From positions 1-27,459 of the forward strand of contig WRCT01000005.1 of assembly GCA_009783775.1 (NCBI GenBank): a stretch of DNA of 27,459 nucleotides. The letters run 5' to 3'. This document shows, piece after piece, positions 13,264 through 21,473 of this stretch. Both the position numbers and the translations under genes were made by a program. The stretch's first letter is position 1; each line of letters opens with the position of its first letter. The notes beneath the pieces were generated by a model, which was not told the origin of the DNA, did not search any database, and saw only the letters and a list, made by a program, of their open reading frames with translations. Source of the DNA: Clostridiales bacterium (GTDB lineage: Bacteria; Bacillota; Clostridia; Christensenellales; CAG-138).

Positions 13264-13853
13264 TAATACTTGGTTTCCGGCACAATAAAGCCGGGGCCGG
13301 TGTCGCCCGCGAACCAATGGCTGCGGCAGAGCCCGATATACTTATCGTTCGCGCCAAGTACGACCTGCTCGCCCACGCGCGTCATCACGCCGTTTTCGTC
13401 CAGCCGCGCGTTGTGCGTGGCCTTTTTGCCGCACCAGCAGATTGTCTTTACCTCCTCGATCGCGTCCGCGTGCTTGAGCAAGGCCGCGCTGCCCGGGAAG
13501 AACTCGCCCTGAAAGTCGGTTTTCAGACCATAACAGATCACGGGCGTGTCAAACTCGTCCACCACCCAGATCAGTTTCATGACCTGCTCGGGCGTTAGAA
13601 ACTGCGCCTCGTCCACGATCAGACAGTCATACGCGCCGTCCGCGATCTTTTGCCAGTCCAGCTGCTCAAAGATCTCGCAGTCCCGCTCTAAACCGCTGCG
13701 GGAGCGAATCACCTGCCTGCCGTCGCGCGTATCGACGGAGGGCTTGACGATCAGCGCGTTCTTCTGCCGTTCCGTGTAGTTATACTCGACCATAATCGCG
13801 TTGGCGGTCTTGCTCGACCCCATCGCGCCGTAACGAAAATACAATTTTGCCAT
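13263..13853 (-). CDS. tdk: Thymidine kinase (type II)
   Basis: Phosphorylates thymidine to dTMP in pyrimidine salvage; cytosolic homotetramer. The P-loop GAMGSSKT is at residues 9-16, DEAQFL is the Walker B-like segment, and zinc ligands appear as ICWCGKKA and LCRSHW, as in the E. coli-type enzyme. The 196 residues fit the family. The ATG at 13853 is preferred over a GTG 15 bases upstream, because GGTGGGGAG then forms the RBS. It has a perfect-consensus promoter, divergent from rpsU, and is coupled to a downstream membrane-protein gene by TAGTG, an unrelated-looking partner. Confidence 0.96.
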   Translation of the reverse strand: MAKLYFRYGAMGSSKTANAIMVEYNYTERQKNALIVKPSVDTRDGRQVIRSRSGLERDCEIFEQLDWQKIADGAYDCLIVDEAQFLTPEQVMKLIWVVDEFDTPVICYGLKTDFQGEFFPGSAALLKHADAIEEVKTICWCGKKATHNARLDENGVMTRVGEQVVLGANDKYIGLCRSHWFAGDTGPGFIVPETKY

Positions 13854-13883
13854 GCTGTTTCTCCCCACCTTGTTGTTGCTATC

Positions 13884-13912
13884 ATTATATAGCGAAGGCA
13901 GCCGATTGTCAA
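13884..13912 (-). promoter_or_regulatory. Perfect-consensus sigma-A promoter of tdk
   Basis: Read on the minus strand, TTGACA (13912-13907), a 17-base spacer and TATAAT (13889-13884). All twelve bases match consensus. Confidence 0.85.
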
Positions 13913-13930
13913 AAGCGATTTCATGGATAT

Positions 13931-13952
13931 AGTTGGCAAAAAGTTGGCAAAA
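13931..13952. repeat. 11-bp tandem repeat upstream of rpsU promoter
   Basis: AGTTGGCAAAA occurs twice head to tail (13931-13941 and 13942-13952), just upstream of the rpsU -35 box and followed by an A-rich run. It may be a regulator site or an UP-like element; nothing more can be said. Confidence 0.45.
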
Positions 13953-13965
13953 AACAAAAAAAGGA

Positions 13966-13994
13966 TTGACGAATTACAGCCCAGCGCATATAAT
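13966..13994 (+). promoter_or_regulatory. Near-perfect sigma-A promoter of rpsU
   Basis: TTGACG (13966-13971), 17 bases, TATAAT (13989-13994); eleven of twelve bases match consensus. It leaves a leader of about 50 bases before the rpsU ATG. Confidence 0.85.
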
Positions 13995-14051
13995 AATGCG
14001 CAGTGTCCGATAGGACGCAAATGCTTTATCACAGAGAGGGGGGAAAAAGAA

Positions 14052-14222
14052 ATGGAAATCCGGGTTGGTGAAAACGAATCTCTGGAAAGCGCTCTCAAAA
14101 GATGGAAGAGAAAGTGCGCGCGCAGCGGCGTCCTCGCCGAGGTACGCAGACGTGAGCATTACGAAAAGCCGAGCGTCAAGCGCAAGAAAAAAGCAGAAGC
14201 CGCGAGAAAGCGGAAGTATTAA
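14052..14222 (+). CDS. rpsU: 30S ribosomal protein S21
   Basis: A 56-residue basic protein of the small ribosomal subunit, near the anti-Shine-Dalgarno end of 16S rRNA. The family pattern is clear: EIRVGENESLESALKRWKRK at the start, then SGVLAEVRRREHYEKPSVKRKKK and a lysine/arginine-rich end. RBS GAGAGGGGGG precedes the ATG. It stands alone between a strong promoter and a terminator; the usual downstream GatB/YqeY partner of many Firmicutes is absent. Confidence 0.96.
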   Translation: MEIRVGENESLESALKRWKRKCARSGVLAEVRRREHYEKPSVKRKKKAEAARKRKY

Positions 14223-14223
14223 A

Positions 14224-14254
14224 AAAATCCCCCTGCGAGTGCAGGGGATTTTTT
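14224..14254 (+). terminator. Intrinsic terminator of rpsU
   Basis: CCCCTGC (14230-14236), loop GAGT and GCAGGGG (14241-14247) pair, with a one-base bulge outside, followed by ATTTTTT. It begins right after the stop codon. Confidence 0.9.
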
Positions 14255-14339
14255 GTAGGGGCGACCTGTGGTCGCCCGCTAGATTCCAGATTCCAGACAC
14301 CAGATTCCAGTAGGGCGGGGGCTTGCTCCCGCCGGTTAC
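14255..14339. repeat. Composite interspersed repeat, copy 3
   Basis: Three modules: the hairpin GGGCGACC (14259-14266), TGT, GGTCGCCC (14270-14277) behind GTAG; the AGATTCCAGATTCC module (14280-14310); and GTAGGGCGGGGGCTTGCTCC with its tail (14310-14339). The last overlaps the minus-strand stop codon of spoVAE (14336-14338). A copy of the last module sits inside the CotH gene at 18647-18675. Confidence 0.8.
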
Positions 14340-14704
14340 TGTTTCTTTGTTTTCGGTTTTGCAATTAGCGCGAAGAGGTAACCAAACAAAATCGCCGCTG
14401 CGATACCGCCAGCGGCGGCGGTGATCCCGCCCGAAAACGCGCCCAGCACGCCGTGCAGCCGCGCGCCCTCCAGCGCGCCCTTGGCGAGCATATGCCCAAA
14501 GCCGGTCAGCGGCACGGTCGCGCCCGCGCCCGCGAAGTCCACGAGCGGCTGATACCAGCCTACCGCGCCCAACACCACGCCGACCGTGACAAAAAGCACA
14601 AGGATCCGCGCGGGTGTCAGCCGCGTCAAATTGATCAGCAATTGCCCGATGACACAAATACCGCCACCAACAAGGAAAGTCCAAAGATATTGCATAGGTT
14701 TCAT
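14336..14704 (-). CDS. spoVAE: Stage V sporulation protein AE
   Basis: Part of the SpoVA channel that moves dipicolinic acid into the developing spore and releases it at germination. The 122-residue protein is almost wholly hydrophobic, with about four helices, and carries the family segments FLVGGGICVIGQLLI, TPARILVLFVTVGVVLG and VPLTGFGHMLAKGA. It lies 15 bases after spoVAD. The ATG at 14704 has AAGGA upstream. Its TAA stop lies inside an interspersed repeat. The usual spoVAC is not next to the pair in this window. Confidence 0.94.
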   Translation of the reverse strand: MKPMQYLWTFLVGGGICVIGQLLINLTRLTPARILVLFVTVGVVLGAVGWYQPLVDFAGAGATVPLTGFGHMLAKGALEGARLHGVLGAFSGGITAAAGGIAAAILFGYLFALIAKPKTKKQ

Positions 14705-14719
14705 ATTACTTATTCCTTA

Positions 14720-15748
14720 TCATTTATTACTTTCCAATACCACCCCATGCGCTATCCCGGGAATGCTCTCCCCTTGCAGCGATGAGGTGGGGCTCATCAG
14801 CGCGCCGGTGGCGATGAACAAAATGCGTTTGAGCTCGCCCGCCTCCAGCTTGGGCAGAAGGTGTCCGGCCAGCGTCACGGCCGAGCAGCCGCAGCCGCTG
14901 CCGCCGCAGTCGTATTTTGGCTCCGGCGGATAGATTAAATTCCCGCAGTCCACGTGCCGTCCTGCAAGACCCAAGCCCTGCTTTTGCAAGAGCCGGTGCA
15001 GCATCTCCGTGCCGAACTTGCCCAGATCGCCCGTGACGATCAAATCATAGTCCTCCGGCCTTCGGCCCGTGTCGGCAAAGTGCGTGACAATTGTATCGCA
15101 GGCGGCGGGCGCCATTGCCGCGCCCATATTGTTTGCGTCGGTGATACCCAGATCGATCACCTTGCCGACCGTCGCGCCTGTGATCACGCAATGCGAAAGC
15201 ATGGGGGTTTCGGGCAAGGCGTCCCCGACCAGCAGACAGCCCGCGCCGGTGACCGTGCGTTGCGACGTGGGCGGGGCGGTTGTGCCCAGCTCGAGCGGAA
15301 AACGGTACTGCCGCTCGGCCGTGGAAAAATGGCTGCACGAGACACAGGCGACGGGGGAGAGGTAACCGCCGTCGACCAGCATACCGCCGATCAGCAGGGA
15401 CTCGGACATGGTCGAGCAGGCGCCGTACAGCCCCAAGAACGGCATACCCAGATTGCGCGCGCCGTAGTTGGCGGTGATGATCTGGTTGAGCAGATCGCCC
15501 GCGAGCAGGCAACCGATGTCCGAGGGCGACAGCCGCACCTTGGCGCAGGCCAGGCGCACCGTGTTCTCAAACATCATCAGCTCCGCCTGCTCAAAGCTGC
15601 CCGCGCCCAGCTTGTCGTCCTCCAAAATCACGTCAAAGCACGACCCCAGCGGCCCTTCGCCCTCGGCCCTGCTGACGGTACTGGCGCAGGACAGCAGCTT
15701 GGGCCGGCTTGAAAACTGCACGGAGCGCGCGCCCACACGGTTTTGCAT
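14720..15748 (-). CDS. spoVAD: Stage V sporulation protein AD
   Basis: A soluble, thiolase-like SpoVA protein that binds dipicolinic acid at the spore inner membrane. The 342 residues show the family blocks DLLNQIITANYGARN, FLGLYGACSTMSESL (thiolase-type Cys position), ACVSCSHFSTAERQYRFPLE and the end SPTSSLQGESIPGIAHGV. RBS GCGGAGGTTG precedes the ATG. Expression is expected in the forespore under sigma-G in known species. CATACCA, close to a sigma-G -10, occurs in the leader near 15808, but I could not match a good -35, so this is only a hint. It is followed by spoVAE; spoVAC is missing here. Confidence 0.96.
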   Translation of the reverse strand: MQNRVGARSVQFSSRPKLLSCASTVSRAEGEGPLGSCFDVILEDDKLGAGSFEQAELMMFENTVRLACAKVRLSPSDIGCLLAGDLLNQIITANYGARNLGMPFLGLYGACSTMSESLLIGGMLVDGGYLSPVACVSCSHFSTAERQYRFPLELGTTAPPTSQRTVTGAGCLLVGDALPETPMLSHCVITGATVGKVIDLGITDANNMGAAMAPAACDTIVTHFADTGRRPEDYDLIVTGDLGKFGTEMLHRLLQKQGLGLAGRHVDCGNLIYPPEPKYDCGGSGCGCSAVTLAGHLLPKLEAGELKRILFIATGALMSPTSSLQGESIPGIAHGVVLESNK

Positions 15749-15775
15749 ACAAAAACAACCTCCGCTTATAAATTA

Positions 15776-15813
15776 ATACCAATCTCCTAACGCTTTTGAA
15801 GGGCGATTGGTAT
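15776..15813. repeat. ATACCAATC inverted repeat in the spoVAD leader
   Basis: ATACCAATC (15776-15784) and GATTGGTAT (15805-15813) are perfect 9-base inverted arms around a 20-base loop. The position between the spoVAD RBS and the cotH-like gene's end suggests a regulator site, an RNA hairpin or a small repeat element. Confidence 0.5.
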
Positions 15814-15858
15814 GAGGTTATTTTAACCATTTCTTAATTCTTGATGCTTATTTTTTAT

Positions 15859-18800
15859 TTAGGGTCCCCGCCACTCGGGCGCGACAGCCCCCGGCGCGGA
15901 ATATTTCGCGATCAGTTCATCCATGCGCGCGTCGGAGACGTTGAAAAATTTTTTCACATGAGCCAGGGCGTGCCGCGGCCGATTTTGAGAGTAATTGCGA
16001 ATCTCACCGGCAAAGGATTTCCAGCTGCCGACGCTCTTGGGATTGTTCCAGCGCGCGATGTGCCGCGCCATCTCGGGCTCGAGTTCCGCTACCATCTCGT
16101 CGAAGATCTCCGCCATGCGCTCGGGCGCGAAGTGTACGCAGATCGCCCAGACATAACGCTCCACGCAGTAGTCGCGCCAGCCCTCGTTCTGATACAGCGC
16201 GATGAATAGGTTCATGCTCGTGGGCGTGCCGTTGGCGGAGGTGATGCCCGTGCTGAAGTAACGGCCGATCATGTTGGCGTGCACCGCGTTTCGCATGGAG
16301 TAATCGTTGTCAAACAGGATGGGCCGCCACTTGATGGTGTAATCCGTGGTGCGCCAATACTTTTGGTTGAAGCCCATGTCCGTCTCACAGAAATAGGTGC
16401 GCGCGATGTAATAGTCTGTGAAATAAGGCACGTCCACCCACTGGCAATATTCTTCGAAGCGGGCCTGGTTGGACATATGGTGCTTGTCGGCAAAGGACCG
16501 CACGCGGATCATCTCGTCCGCCTTGCCCTTCATGGGCGTGGTGTTGCGGAAGATCACCTCCACGTCGTCCTTGTCGACCCCGTAGTGCGTTTGCAGATAA
16601 CCGTCGTTCAGCTTCTCCCCGAAATCATAGATGCCCCAATACTTGCCGTTGATGTACACGACCACGGGCCGCGTCATCGCGGCCTCGACATGCAGACCCT
16701 GCGCGGCGCGGGATGCGTAGGGATCCGCCATGCGCGCCTTGCCGAAGTCCTGGCCGCCGTTGCGAATGCATAGATTGGAGAACTCGGTGAACGCGTACCC
16801 GGGGAAGAAGGGATAGTTGACCGTGCGCTGGCCGTAGCTCGCGCGCAGATTGATCGAGAGGGATTTTTGCGCGTAGCCCAGGGTGCCGCGGCCCTTGGCC
16901 TTCAAGCCCGCAGGGAAGGCAGCGCCCAACGAGCCGTCTTTTTCGTACCAGGAGAGAAAACCGTCGCGCTCGACTTTTTTGGAATGGTCCCTGACTTGAT
17001 AGACCTCTGTGAACTTTTGCGGGTTCATGGCGATGCAGAGCACGGGCACGGTATGCGGCGCTTCGAACAGGAAGTGATAGGTGGCGATCTCGCTATGCAG
17101 CAGGCCGGACGCGACCGAAATCGCGCGAATCACGGCGGTCTTGCTGATTTGGATGGGCTTGCTGTATTTTTCTGAATTTGTGGTCGGCTCGCTGCCGTCG
17201 GTGGTATAGTAGATCGCCGCGCCCTGCGTGGAACTGCGCAGCGTCAGCGCGAAAGAGCCGCTTTGGTACAGGCCCGTCTCTGAGAATATCGGCTGAGAGC
17301 AGTAGCCCGCGCTGTAGCCGCTTGCATTAGCCGCGCCCTTGGTGGGCTGCGAAAAGAACACGCGGGCGATCTTATCGTTGTCTACGACCCTGCCGGAGGT
17401 CAAACCGAGCCGCAGCACGCCGGTTTCAAAAGCGTCCACCACCCAGCCCTCGGGGCTCACCAGATAAAGGGTCGTGCCTGCAGCGGAGATCCCAAAGGTC
17501 GCTGTATCCGCTTTCTGTCGCGTGATATGGCGGGAGGCCTCGATCACCGCATAACCCCCGCTCTTGATGCTGAGCTTGCCGATCTGCCATTTTTGCAGAT
17601 CGTTCCTGTCATTGCTGAGATAGTAGCCGTTCAGGTCCACGCTTTCGCGGCCGCCGTTGTGAATCTCGACCCAGTCGGTCAGCCGTTTGCCCTTTTCGTG
17701 CACGGCGGAGACCTCGGAGATAAAAACACCGTTTTTGTGGAAGTAACCAATGCCCTCGGCCAGCGGGGATGATGGCGCGTTCTTCCCGCCCGGTGTGGGG
17801 TAGGTGTAGTACACCCCACCCGGGCCCAGGGAGACATTGGCGCGGACATCGGGAATGGCAACAGCGTCCATTGAGTTGGTATTCGCGTCAAACAAAAACA
17901 GCGTTTTGCCAACAGAAATCTTGAAATTGGCGTGCGGTTCGTCCCCCACACGGTCCTTGCCGGACAGAAAGATAACCGCGTAACCCAACGCATTGAATGC
18001 GTCCGCCGGAACCTTCCACTTGCGCGGATTGGAGATGTCATTGCTGAGATAATAACCGTTGGGCGCGGTGTCCGGTGATTTGCATACCAACTCCACCCAG
18101 GCGCTTCTGTCGCCGTCCGCGTCCGCGAGATCATATTTATTATCCGGCAATACCTCGCTGATACGTACGGGCGCGTCCTCGCCCATGGGGGTCGGTTCGG
18201 TGCTGTCCGAAATCGCCGTGGTATTCGCCGCGCCGGGCGTGGGCTGACCGCAATAGCCGAAACTGCCGTTCTCCCGCCGCGCCCAGGACATATCGGGGGG
18301 CAGGGAAGGCGTGCGCACCATATCGGCCAACTGACCGGAGGCGTCATACAGAAAGACCTCCGCGCCGGCGCGTTTGATCCCCATGCGCACGCAGATATGG
18401 CCATCCGAATCGTCGCAGCCATCCTTGCAGCAGCGCACGACGACATAACCGTTCGCCGGTATCGTTACGCCGCGCAGGTTGTTCGCGTCCGCCTTGGCCG
18501 GACTGTTGCAGAGCGTGTAGCCGGAGAGCGAGACCTCCTCGCCCGAGGTATTGCGCAATTCGACCCAGTCCCCGCCATCACAGCAGGTTACGGGCAGGGA
18601 ATCAATATTTTTCGAAACGATTTCATTGATGAGGATAACGCCGCCCGTTACGGCGGGAGCAAGCCCCCGCCCTACTTCCGTGGGGTCGTCAAAAATCTCG
18701 TCCGCGTTGGCCGCGCCCGGTGTGGGGGCAAAACAGTAGCCATAACTTCCGTCTGCGCGGCGCGCCCAGGAGACATCGCGGCCCAAAGCCGGCACGTCCA

Positions 18801-19227
18801 GCGTTTGGATGATATTGTCCCGCTCGTCCGCCAGCACCAGCGTCTCGCCGTCGCGGCTTAAAGAAAAGCCCAGGCAGATCGCCCCGCCGCGCTCATAGGC
18901 GTCTTTGGATTTGTTCGCGTAAAGGATCAGATACCCGCCCGCCTTGATCACTACATCGGGCAGCAGGGCGGCGGAGCCCGGTTTGTTTGGCCGTTTTGTG
19001 ATCTGATAGCAGCTTAAGTTGATGTCCCGTCCGGAGCCGTTATAGAGCTCGATCCAGTCCGGCGAGCCGTATTTACTGTCCATCAAAGAGGACCCGTTGC
19101 TTGTTACGACCTCTGAGATCACCAGCCCGCCGTTCGCCTCGGCAGCGGGAAAACAGCCCGCCTGCAGGGGCAGGGCGGCCAGAATCAAAAATATGGCAAT
19201 TGAGCGGATCCCGATTCTTCTTTTCAT
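15859..19227 (-). CDS. Lipoprotein with four lamin-tail domains and a CotH kinase domain
   Basis: An 1122-residue exported protein. Residues 1-25 are a signal peptide ending in the lipobox LQAGC (Cys25). Four lamin-tail-like beta domains follow (about 33-173, 197-335, 352-480, 500-635), each with an ISEV/INEI start, a WIELYN/WVEL core and a closing PTPG-AN. Residues 645-720 form a chitobiase/Fn3-like domain (IYYTTDGSEPTT). Residues 725-1060 are a CotH-type kinase: VYINGKYWGIYDFGEK and WRPILFDNDYSM carry the expected nucleotide and metal residues. In Bacillus, CotH phosphorylates coat proteins. Residues 185-196 come from an inserted repeat. The gene follows GT2, gtrA and glf in a likely operon. 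Confidence 0.9.
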   Translation of the reverse strand: MKRRIGIRSIAIFLILAALPLQAGCFPAAEANGGLVISEVVTSNGSSLMDSKYGSPDWIELYNGSGRDINLSCYQITKRPNKPGSAALLPDVVIKAGGYLILYANKSKDAYERGGAICLGFSLSRDGETLVLADERDNIIQTLDVPALGRDVSWARRADGSYGYCFAPTPGAANADEIFDDPTEVGRGLAPAVTGGVILINEIVSKNIDSLPVTCCDGGDWVELRNTSGEEVSLSGYTLCNSPAKADANNLRGVTIPANGYVVVRCCKDGCDDSDGHICVRMGIKRAGAEVFLYDASGQLADMVRTPSLPPDMSWARRENGSFGYCGQPTPGAANTTAISDSTEPTPMGEDAPVRISEVLPDNKYDLADADGDRSAWVELVCKSPDTAPNGYYLSNDISNPRKWKVPADAFNALGYAVIFLSGKDRVGDEPHANFKISVGKTLFLFDANTNSMDAVAIPDVRANVSLGPGGVYYTYPTPGGKNAPSSPLAEGIGYFHKNGVFISEVSAVHEKGKRLTDWVEIHNGGRESVDLNGYYLSNDRNDLQKWQIGKLSIKSGGYAVIEASRHITRQKADTATFGISAAGTTLYLVSPEGWVVDAFETGVLRLGLTSGRVVDNDKIARVFFSQPTKGAANASGYSAGYCSQPIFSETGLYQSGSFALTLRSSTQGAAIYYTTDGSEPTTNSEKYSKPIQISKTAVIRAISVASGLLHSEIATYHFLFEAPHTVPVLCIAMNPQKFTEVYQVRDHSKKVERDGFLSWYEKDGSLGAAFPAGLKAKGRGTLGYAQKSLSINLRASYGQRTVNYPFFPGYAFTEFSNLCIRNGGQDFGKARMADPYASRAAQGLHVEAAMTRPVVVYINGKYWGIYDFGEKLNDGYLQTHYGVDKDDVEVIFRNTTPMKGKADEMIRVRSFADKHHMSNQARFEEYCQWVDVPYFTDYYIARTYFCETDMGFNQKYWRTTDYTIKWRPILFDNDYSMRNAVHANMIGRYFSTGITSANGTPTSMNLFIALYQNEGWRDYCVERYVWAICVHFAPERMAEIFDEMVAELEPEMARHIARWNNPKSVGSWKSFAGEIRNYSQNRPRHALAHVKKFFNVSDARMDELIAKYSAPGAVAPEWRGP
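18647..18675 (-). repeat. Interspersed repeat inside the CotH gene
   Basis: GTTACGGCGGGAGCAAGCCC and the next nine bases are the reverse complement, with a small difference, of the intergenic module at 14310-14339. The translated insert, about VGRGLAPAVTGG, lies in the linker between lamin-tail domains 1 and 2 and keeps the reading frame. Confidence 0.8.
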
Positions 19228-19243
19228 GTTCTATTCTATGATA

Positions 19244-19963
19244 TCACATTTTGACTTCATTTACCGCTTTTCTTAAAGACATAAAATCTTTAACCGCCTG
19301 TTTTCCGATTTGAAAGATCCGTTTCATATTGATACTGTTCACGCCGCCCTGCCGCAGCCGGAAGGTGATGGGTAGGTAACGCAGCCGCGCCTTTGTCTTT
19401 TCCATTAGCACGGTCAGGAGCACATTGGACAGGTTATAATCTAACGGAATGCGCGGGAGCAGTGTTTCAAGCGTTTCGCGTTTCATCAAACGAAACGGGG
19501 TATTCGCGTCGGTGATCCAAAGTCCGAAACACAAAAAGAGGGTGAGCTTTAGTGTTTTGGTCACAAAGACTCTGGAAAAACCGTCCTGGCGGTTTTTTCG
19601 ATACCCGATCTGCGCGTCGTAATCGGCCCTGTTCTCCCAAAACTGCCAAAACTCCGAGGGGATCGTCTGGCCGTCCGAATCGGTCTGGAAGACATAATCC
19701 GCGCCGTTCTCCAGCGCGTGCCGGTAGCCGTACAGCACGGTCGCGCCGTGGCCGCCGTTGGGCTTGGTGATAGCCTTAAGCTGCGGCAGCTCCTCTTGCA
19801 GCGCTTGCAGCCTTGCGTAGGTGCTGTCCCGACTGCCGTCGTCAAAAATCGTGATCCGGCTGTCCGCGCCCGCTTGGGCCGCGACCTCGTGCCACTCCCG
19901 CGCGGCCGTTTCGATATTCTCCTCCTCGTTGTAGGCAGGAATTACAATATACAGCTTGTCCAA
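19244..19963 (-). CDS. Family 2 glycosyltransferase (DPM1-like)
   Basis: A cytoplasmic-face enzyme that probably moves a sugar from a nucleotide donor to polyprenyl phosphate. The GT-A pattern is clear: YIVIPAYNEEENI at the N-terminus, FDDGSRDST for nucleotide binding and QTDSDGQ as the DxD motif, then FRLMKRETLE. It has about 239 residues and no C-terminal membrane pair, which the next gene upstream, a GtrA-like protein, could complement. The start is uncertain: TTG at 19963 has AAAGGGG at a good distance, while a GTG at 19969 is too close to it. It lies in the order glf, gtrA, GT2, cotH-like. Confidence 0.9.
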   Translation of the reverse strand: MDKLYIVIPAYNEEENIETAAREWHEVAAQAGADSRITIFDDGSRDSTYARLQALQEELPQLKAITKPNGGHGATVLYGYRHALENGADYVFQTDSDGQTIPSEFWQFWENRADYDAQIGYRKNRQDGFSRVFVTKTLKLTLFLCFGLWITDANTPFRLMKRETLETLLPRIPLDYNLSNVLLTVLMEKTKARLRYLPITFRLRQGGVNSINMKRIFQIGKQAVKDFMSLRKAVNEVKM

Positions 19964-19976
19964 GAGCACGCCCCTT

Positions 19977-20363
19977 TCATTCTTTGAACGTGATAAACTT
20001 GTTGACGCAAAACTGGGTCGCCGCGACGATAAAAATCGAAACCAGTTTCGTAATCAGGGTCGGCAGCAGCATTCGCCCGCCCAGCCAAAGCAAGCCCTGC
20101 GACAAGGCCAGCCCGACCAGCCCAACCAGATAAAAAGAAAGGGCCCGAAACAAAAGCCGGTCCGTTTTCTTGAAGTTGAACTTTCGGTTCAAAACAAAAC
20201 TCATGGCGATGCCCGCGTGAATGCTGATCGCGTTTGCAAGATATTCGTTCATCCCAAACTGCCTGTACAGCAGCGTAAACAAAGCAAAATCTAAAAGCGC
20301 GCTGGCGCCGCCGATGACCCCGTATAAAAAGATTTGCTTAATCAGCTGCTTATCAACCTTCAT
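19977..20363 (-). CDS. GtrA-like membrane protein
   Basis: A 128-residue protein with four membrane helices in the GtrA pattern: FLYGVIGGASALLDFALF at the start, NAISIHAGIAMSFVLNRKFNF in the middle and QFCVNKFITF at the end. GtrA-type proteins help flip or present polyprenyl-linked sugars made by the neighbouring GT2. The start overlaps the glf stop by 11 bases, and the GT2 gene follows at once, so they are translated as a unit. Confidence 0.93.
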   Translation of the reverse strand: MKVDKQLIKQIFLYGVIGGASALLDFALFTLLYRQFGMNEYLANAISIHAGIAMSFVLNRKFNFKKTDRLLFRALSFYLVGLVGLALSQGLLWLGGRMLLPTLITKLVSIFIVAATQFCVNKFITFKE

Positions 20364-21468
20364 CTTCTAACTCCGCCGCTGCGATGGAAAGCGCCTCGGC
20401 AATGACCTGATCCATATCGTAGTACTTGTATGTCCCCAGCCGCCCGCCGAAAATCACATCGGGACGCGTTTCGGCCAGCGCGCGGTATTGCGCGTACAGG
20501 GCATTGTTTGTCTCATTGTTCACAGGGTAATAGGGCTCGTCCCCCCGTTTCCAGTCGGCGGGATATTCTCTTGTGACAACCGTTTCGTTTGCGTTGCCCG
20601 CGCCGAAGGCGAAATGCTTATGCTCGATAATACGCGTGAACGGGACTTCCCGCTCGGTGTAATTTACAACGGCGTTTCCCTGATAGTCCTCACTGTCCAA
20701 CAGTTCCGTCTCAAACCGCAGGGAGCGGTAGGCCAGCGCGCCGTATCTGTAATCGAAAAATGCGTCGATCGCACCCGTGTAAACGGTCTTGCGGGCGATG
20801 TCGGGATTCTGCCGGATAAAATCAAAATAATCCGTGTTGAGCCGGACCTCGACGCCGGTCAAAAGTTTTTCAACGAGCTTGGTATAACCGCCGACGGGAA
20901 TCCCCTGCCAGGGATCGTTGAAGTAATTGTTGTCATAGGTAAACCGGAGCGGCACGCGCTTGATGATAAACGCGGGCAAGTTCCGGCAATCCGTGCCCCA
21001 TTGTTTCTCCGTATAGCCCTTGATCAGTTTTTCATAGATATCCCGCCCGACCAGACAAAGCGCCTGTTCTTCCAGGTTCTTGGGCTCTGTAATACCCGCC
21101 TCGGCGCGTTGTTTTTCTAAAATCGCTTTGGCCTCGGCAGGCGTAAATACATTCCACAGTTTGGAGAAGGTATTCATATTAAACGGCAGGTTATAAAGCT
21201 CGTTTTGGTATCTGGCCAAGGGCGCGTTGATGAAATGGTTAAGCGTGGAAAATCGGTTCACATAATCCCAAACCGCTTGATTGCCGGTGTGGAAAATATG
21301 CGCGCCGTATTGGTGCACTAAAATCCCGCCTATGTTTTTCGTGTACGCGTTGCCCGCGATATGGGGCCGCCTGTCGAGCACGAGGCAGGTTCGCCCCCGC
21401 TCCGTCACAGCCTGCGCGAAGGTTGCGCCAAAGAGTCCCGCGCCTGCGATCAAATAATCATACTGCAT
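20353..21468 (-). CDS. glf: UDP-galactopyranose mutase
   Basis: A flavoenzyme interconverting UDP-galactopyranose and UDP-galactofuranose, so the organism likely makes galactofuranose-containing surface glycans. The 371 residues have the FAD-binding start YDYLIAGAGLFGATFAQ, the HIAGNAYT segment, the VHQYGAHIFHT block and the C-terminal GRLGTYKYYDMDQVI family signature. The start lies five bases after the lipoprotein stop, with a weak RBS (GTAGGCG). Downstream gtrA overlaps it. Confidence 0.96.
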   Translation of the reverse strand: MQYDYLIAGAGLFGATFAQAVTERGRTCLVLDRRPHIAGNAYTKNIGGILVHQYGAHIFHTGNQAVWDYVNRFSTLNHFINAPLARYQNELYNLPFNMNTFSKLWNVFTPAEAKAILEKQRAEAGITEPKNLEEQALCLVGRDIYEKLIKGYTEKQWGTDCRNLPAFIIKRVPLRFTYDNNYFNDPWQGIPVGGYTKLVEKLLTGVEVRLNTDYFDFIRQNPDIARKTVYTGAIDAFFDYRYGALAYRSLRFETELLDSEDYQGNAVVNYTEREVPFTRIIEHKHFAFGAGNANETVVTREYPADWKRGDEPYYPVNNETNNALYAQYRALAETRPDVIFGGRLGTYKYYDMDQVIAEALSIAAAELEDEG

Positions 21469-21473
21469 ATCGC

